Assembly: GCA_038238015.1 (NCBI GenBank)
Contig: JBBRYA010000004.1
Coordinates: 36,024 to 100,023, forward strand
Origin: DASQFQ01 sp038238015
GTDB lineage: Bacteria > Actinomycetota > Thermoleophilia > Solirubrobacterales > Solirubrobacteraceae
Direction: 5' to 3'
DNA: 64,000 bases
The notes beneath the pieces are model-generated. The model saw nothing but the letters and a program-made list of their open reading frames with translations. It made no database searches and had not been told where the DNA came from. A program made the translations under genes and the position numbers. Shown piece after piece: positions 61,196-64,000 of this stretch; positions within the stretch are counted from its first letter, which is position 1; each line of letters starts with the position of its first letter.

Positions 61196-62362
61196 GTGAG
61201 CGTGCACATCGCGACCGGCCTCTCGACGACGCCCGACGCCCGCACCGGCGCGCTGGAGGCGGCGTCCGCCGCGGCGCGCGGCCTGCACGGGCGTCCGTGC
61301 GATCTGGTCGTCATGTTCGCCTCCGGCGCTCATCTCGCCGCCCCCGAGGCGACGCTCGAGGCCGTCCACGAGCTGCTCTCGCCCGAGGCGCTGATCGGCT
61401 GCGGGGCTGCCGGCGTGATCGGCGGCGCGCGCGAGGTCGAGGAGGGCACCGCGGTCTCGGTCTGGGCCGCCTCGCTCGGCGAGGGCGAGGCGATGCCGTT
61501 CCACGCCGGCGTCGAGGAGATCGAGGAGGGTTCGGGCGCCCTGGCCGGCCTGCCCGATCTCGAGGGCGCCACCGGCGCGATCCTGCTCGCCGACCCGTAC
61601 TCGTTCCCCACCGACGCGGTCCTGCGCTTCCTCTCGGAGGCCTCGCCGCTGCTGCCGCTGCTCGGCGGCGTCGCGTCGGCGCGCACCGCCGAGGGCGGGC
61701 CCGCGCTCTTCTACGGCGACGAGCTGCTCGACGGCGGCGCCGTCGGCGTGCGCTTCGACGGCGTCGAGGTGCTGCCGTGCGTCTCCCAGGGCGCCGCCCC
61801 GATCGGGCCCGAGCTGACCATCACCGCCGCCGACGGCCAGGTGATCGCCGAGCTGGCCGGCAAGCCCGCGCTGGGCAAGCTGCGCGAGGCGATCGAGAGC
61901 CTCTCCGAGGAGGACCGCGGGCTGGTCGACGGCGGGCTGCTCATGGGCATCGTGGTCGACCCCAACAAGCCCGACTACCTCCAGGGCGACTTCCTCGTTC
62001 GCGGCCTCGTCGGCGCCGACCCCGAGACAGGCCAGGTCGCGGTCGGCACCGCCGTCCACCCCGGCCAGGTCGTGCGCCTGCACGCGCGCGACGCCGAGAG
62101 CGCCGATCGCGACCTGCGCGACGCGCTCGACGTGCAGATGACCGCGCTGGGCGGCCGCACGCCTGCCGGCGCGCTGGTGTTCGCCTGCAACGGCCGCGGC
62201 CGCGGGTTGTTCGGCTCGCCCGACCACGATGCCGAGGCGATCGCCACCGGCCTCGGCGGCGCGCCGGCCGCCGGGTTCTTCGCCGCGGGCGAGATCGGCC
62301 CCGTCGGCGGCGAGTACTTCCTGCACGGCTTCACCGCCACGGTGGCGGTCTTCGCCTCGTGA
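61196..62362 (+). CDS. FIST-domain sensor-like protein
   Basis: A 388-residue protein of the FIST N/C family: HGRPCDLVVMFASGAHLAAP, LIGCGAAGVIGGAREVEEG, FACNGRGRGLFGSPDHDAE and GFFAAGEIGPVGGEYFLHGF. FIST domains are thought to bind small ligands in signalling. No output domain is attached. GTG 61196. The short-chain dehydrogenase start overlaps its stop. Confidence 0.85.
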   Translation: MSVHIATGLSTTPDARTGALEAASAAARGLHGRPCDLVVMFASGAHLAAPEATLEAVHELLSPEALIGCGAAGVIGGAREVEEGTAVSVWAASLGEGEAMPFHAGVEEIEEGSGALAGLPDLEGATGAILLADPYSFPTDAVLRFLSEASPLLPLLGGVASARTAEGGPALFYGDELLDGGAVGVRFDGVEVLPCVSQGAAPIGPELTITAADGQVIAELAGKPALGKLREAIESLSEEDRGLVDGGLLMGIVVDPNKPDYLQGDFLVRGLVGADPETGQVAVGTAVHPGQVVRLHARDAESADRDLRDALDVQMTALGGRTPAGALVFACNGRGRGLFGSPDHDAEAIATGLGGAPAAGFFAAGEIGPVGGEYFLHGFTATVAVFAS

Positions 62363-63153
62363 ACCTCAGCGGAGCCAGCGTCCTGCTCACGGGCGCGACG
62401 GGCGGGCTCGGCCACGCCATCGCCCGCGCGGTCGCGGCCCGCGGCGGCCGCCTGGTGCCGACCGGCCGGCGCTCTGAGCTGCTCGACCCGCTCGCCGCCG
62501 AGGTCGGGGGGCGCGCGCTCGCCTGCGACCTCGGCGATCCTCGCGCACTCACGCGGCTGCTGGAGGAGGCGGGCGACGTCGACGTCCTGATCGCCAATGC
62601 CGCGCTGCCGGCCAGCGGGGCGCTTGACTCCTTCAGCGACGAGGAGATCGACCGCGCCCTGGCGGTCAACCTGCGCGCGCCGATGATCCTCGCCCGCCAT
62701 CTGGCCGCCCCGATGGCCGCGCGCCGCCGCGGGCAGCTCGTGTTCATCTCCTCGATCTCGGGCAAGGCGGCCAGCACCGGCTCGGCGGTCTACTCGGCCA
62801 CCAAGTTCGGCCTGCGGGGGTTCGCGCTCGGCCTGCGCGAGGACCTGCGCGACTCAGGCGTCGGCGTCTCGACGGTGTTCCCCGGGTTCATCAGCGACGC
62901 CGGGATGTTCCATGCCTCCGGCGTCAAGCTGCCGGGGTTCGTCGGCACGAAGACCTCCGAGGAGCTCGGCGAGGCGGTCGCCGGCGCGATCGAGCGCAAC
63001 CGCGGGGAGGTCGACGTCGCGCCGCTCGGCGTGCGCGCGGGAGCGATGGCGGCGGGCGTCGCCCCCGAGCTCTCCGCGCGGCTGCAGCGGCGCCTGGGCT
63101 CCGAGCGCATCGCCTCAGAGCTTGCCGAGGCCCAGCGCGACCAGCGCAGCTAG
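62359..63153 (+). CDS. Short-chain dehydrogenase/reductase
   Basis: A 264-residue classical SDR: LLTGATGGLGHAIARAVA (cofactor loop), LIANAALPASG, catalytic SISGK and YSATKFGLRGFALGLREDL. It probably reduces or oxidises a ketone/alcohol with NAD(P)H. Substrate unknown. GTG 62359 overlaps the FIST stop (GTGA). The convergent channel gene starts 8 bases beyond its end. Confidence 0.88.
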   Translation: MNLSGASVLLTGATGGLGHAIARAVAARGGRLVPTGRRSELLDPLAAEVGGRALACDLGDPRALTRLLEEAGDVDVLIANAALPASGALDSFSDEEIDRALAVNLRAPMILARHLAAPMAARRRGQLVFISSISGKAASTGSAVYSATKFGLRGFALGLREDLRDSGVGVSTVFPGFISDAGMFHASGVKLPGFVGTKTSEELGEAVAGAIERNRGEVDVAPLGVRAGAMAAGVAPELSARLQRRLGSERIASELAEAQRDQRS

Positions 63154-63161
63154 GCGGCCGC

Positions 63162-64000
63162 CTAGGACTCGTACTCCTGCGTCGAGGGATCGCGCGAAGC
63201 GAGATCGGCCTCGGCGGGCAGCGGCGCGCCGCCGCCGTTGCCCTCGTGGCGCTCGTCGCGGGTGACCGAGGAGATCGCCTGGAGCACCTCGTCGGCGAGG
63301 CGTGGGCCGTCGGCATCTGACACCGGCGTGGCGGCGATGCGCACGATCACCTCGTCGGAGTCGACCTCCTCCAGGCTGATGTGCGGCTCTGCGCGCAGCG
63401 GCGTACGCACCGCGTCCTCGAGCAGCGCCTGCACGATCGTGGGCTTGACGTCGGGGCGCAGGCGGGCGCGCAGGTTCACCGCGGCCGGCTCGCGCAGCGG
63501 GATCACCGCCGAGCTGAGCACGACGTTGTTGGGGACCATGATCGAGTCCTCGCCCTGAGAGAAGGTGACGTACAGGAGCCCGAGCGACTCGACGGTGCCC
63601 TCGAGCTGGCCCGCCAGACCGCCGCCCTGCATCCGCACGCGGTCGCCGATCCGGAACGGCTGCGCCGCGATCAGCACCATCCCGGCGATCAGGTTGCCGA
63701 GCGTCTGCTGGGCCGCGAGGCCGAACACCACGGCGGTGATCGCGCCGCCGACCGCGAGCGTCTGCGGCTTCAGGCCGGCGATCCGCAGCGCGGCGAGCCC
63801 CACCACGGCCAGGAAGGCCAGCCGGATCAGGAAGCTCACCGTGCCCGCGGTGCCCGGGTCCACGCGCCGGAACAGCGCGGGCTGCGCCCAGCGGCCGATG
63901 TCGCGCGCCAGCGCCCACCCGAGCACCCCGAGGACCACGGCGGCGGCGGCGCGCACGGGCGTGTCCACCCCGAAGAGCTCCTCGCGATACCGGTAGGCCA
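63162..64000 (-). CDS. MscS-family mechanosensitive channel, 5' end beyond window
   Basis: At least 279 residues. Three hydrophobic segments are followed by AAQQTLGNLIAGMVLIAAQP and FRIGDRVRMQGGG, the pore-lining helix and beta domain start of MscS proteins, and SIMVPNNVVLSSAVIPLREP. An acidic/polar C-terminal tail follows. GTG 63968 could start it, but the frame stays open and protein-like (YRYREELFG) to the window edge, so the true start is likely outside. Releases ions under membrane tension. Confidence 0.88.
   Translation of the reverse strand, partial: AYRYREELFGVDTPVRAAAAVVLGVLGWALARDIGRWAQPALFRRVDPGTAGTVSFLIRLAFLAVVGLAALRIAGLKPQTLAVGGAITAVVFGLAAQQTLGNLIAGMVLIAAQPFRIGDRVRMQGGGLAGQLEGTVESLGLLYVTFSQGEDSIMVPNNVVLSSAVIPLREPAAVNLRARLRPDVKPTIVQALLEDAVRTPLRAEPHISLEEVDSDEVIVRIAATPVSDADGPRLADEVLQAISSVTRDERHEGNGGGAPLPAEADLASRDPSTQEYES

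Noticed and set aside
59462..62326. 954-residue minus-strand frame over miaA and the FIST gene
   Set aside because: Only the DapF portion is protein-like; the remainder is antisense or out-of-frame to miaA and FIST.

Overview
This window is GC-rich, densely packed chromosomal DNA from an actinobacterium. Gene content points to the class Thermoleophilia (Solirubrobacter/Conexibacter-like): MurT/GatD, the succinylase diaminopimelate pathway, an actinobacterial-type DapD, a form II CO-dehydrogenase-like cluster and an Agl23/DUF2298 glycan set. The lineage is inferred; no rRNA or other marker gene is present. I see no tRNA, rRNA, insertion sequence, phage module or CRISPR array. Most genes overlap their neighbours by 1-4 bases, and most convergent pairs overlap at their 3' ends.

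Layout. 1-8 kb: cell-surface sugar genes (polysaccharide deacetylase, sugar aminotransferase, two epimerases, glycosyltransferases) with a DsbA-like protein and a thioesterase. 8-14.4 kb: one long minus-strand operon with a beta-propeller lipoprotein, a two-component system, a methyltransferase, a fused cytochrome b/molybdopterin oxidoreductase, a membrane protein, a peroxiredoxin-like protein and an unknown protein. 14.4-20 kb: a membrane glycosyltransferase, a selenium-binding-protein/methanethiol-oxidase gene with a membrane partner, a secreted calcium-repeat protein, and a decayed second copy of the methanethiol-oxidase/membrane-protein pair. 20-34.5 kb: a molybdenum block with ModABC, two TOBE proteins, a MoaD-MoaE fusion, MoaC, MoaA, MoeA, a FocA/NirC channel and a coxSLM-D-E-mocA-coxG operon. 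The transporter and cofactor genes plausibly supply the molybdenum hydroxylase and the oxidoreductase at 9.4-10.7 kb. 34.6-39.4 kb: flippase-like and GT-C membrane proteins. 39.4-50 kb: mixed housekeeping genes, including an ECF sigma factor/alkyltransferase pair, an aminomutase-like transaminase, a cyclophilin, and murT-methyltransferase-gatD. 50-54 kb: a glycine betaine/choline-type ABC importer. 54-64 kb: dut, hflX, dapE-dapC facing dapD-dapF-miaA, a FIST protein, a short-chain dehydrogenase and a mechanosensitive channel.

Four things stand out. (1) Several well-recognised genes have no ATG/GTG/TTG in a workable place and appear to start at ATC, ATA or CTG; in the best case ATC follows a good Shine-Dalgarno sequence. 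(2) Divergent genes often have start codons only about 8-35 bases apart, with -10-like hexamers 6-8 bases before each start, suggesting bidirectional leaderless promoters. (3) The DapF-like protein has serine in place of both catalytic cysteines. (4) A methanethiol-oxidase/membrane-protein pair was duplicated and one copy has decayed to a traceable relic. None of these could be tested by computation here.
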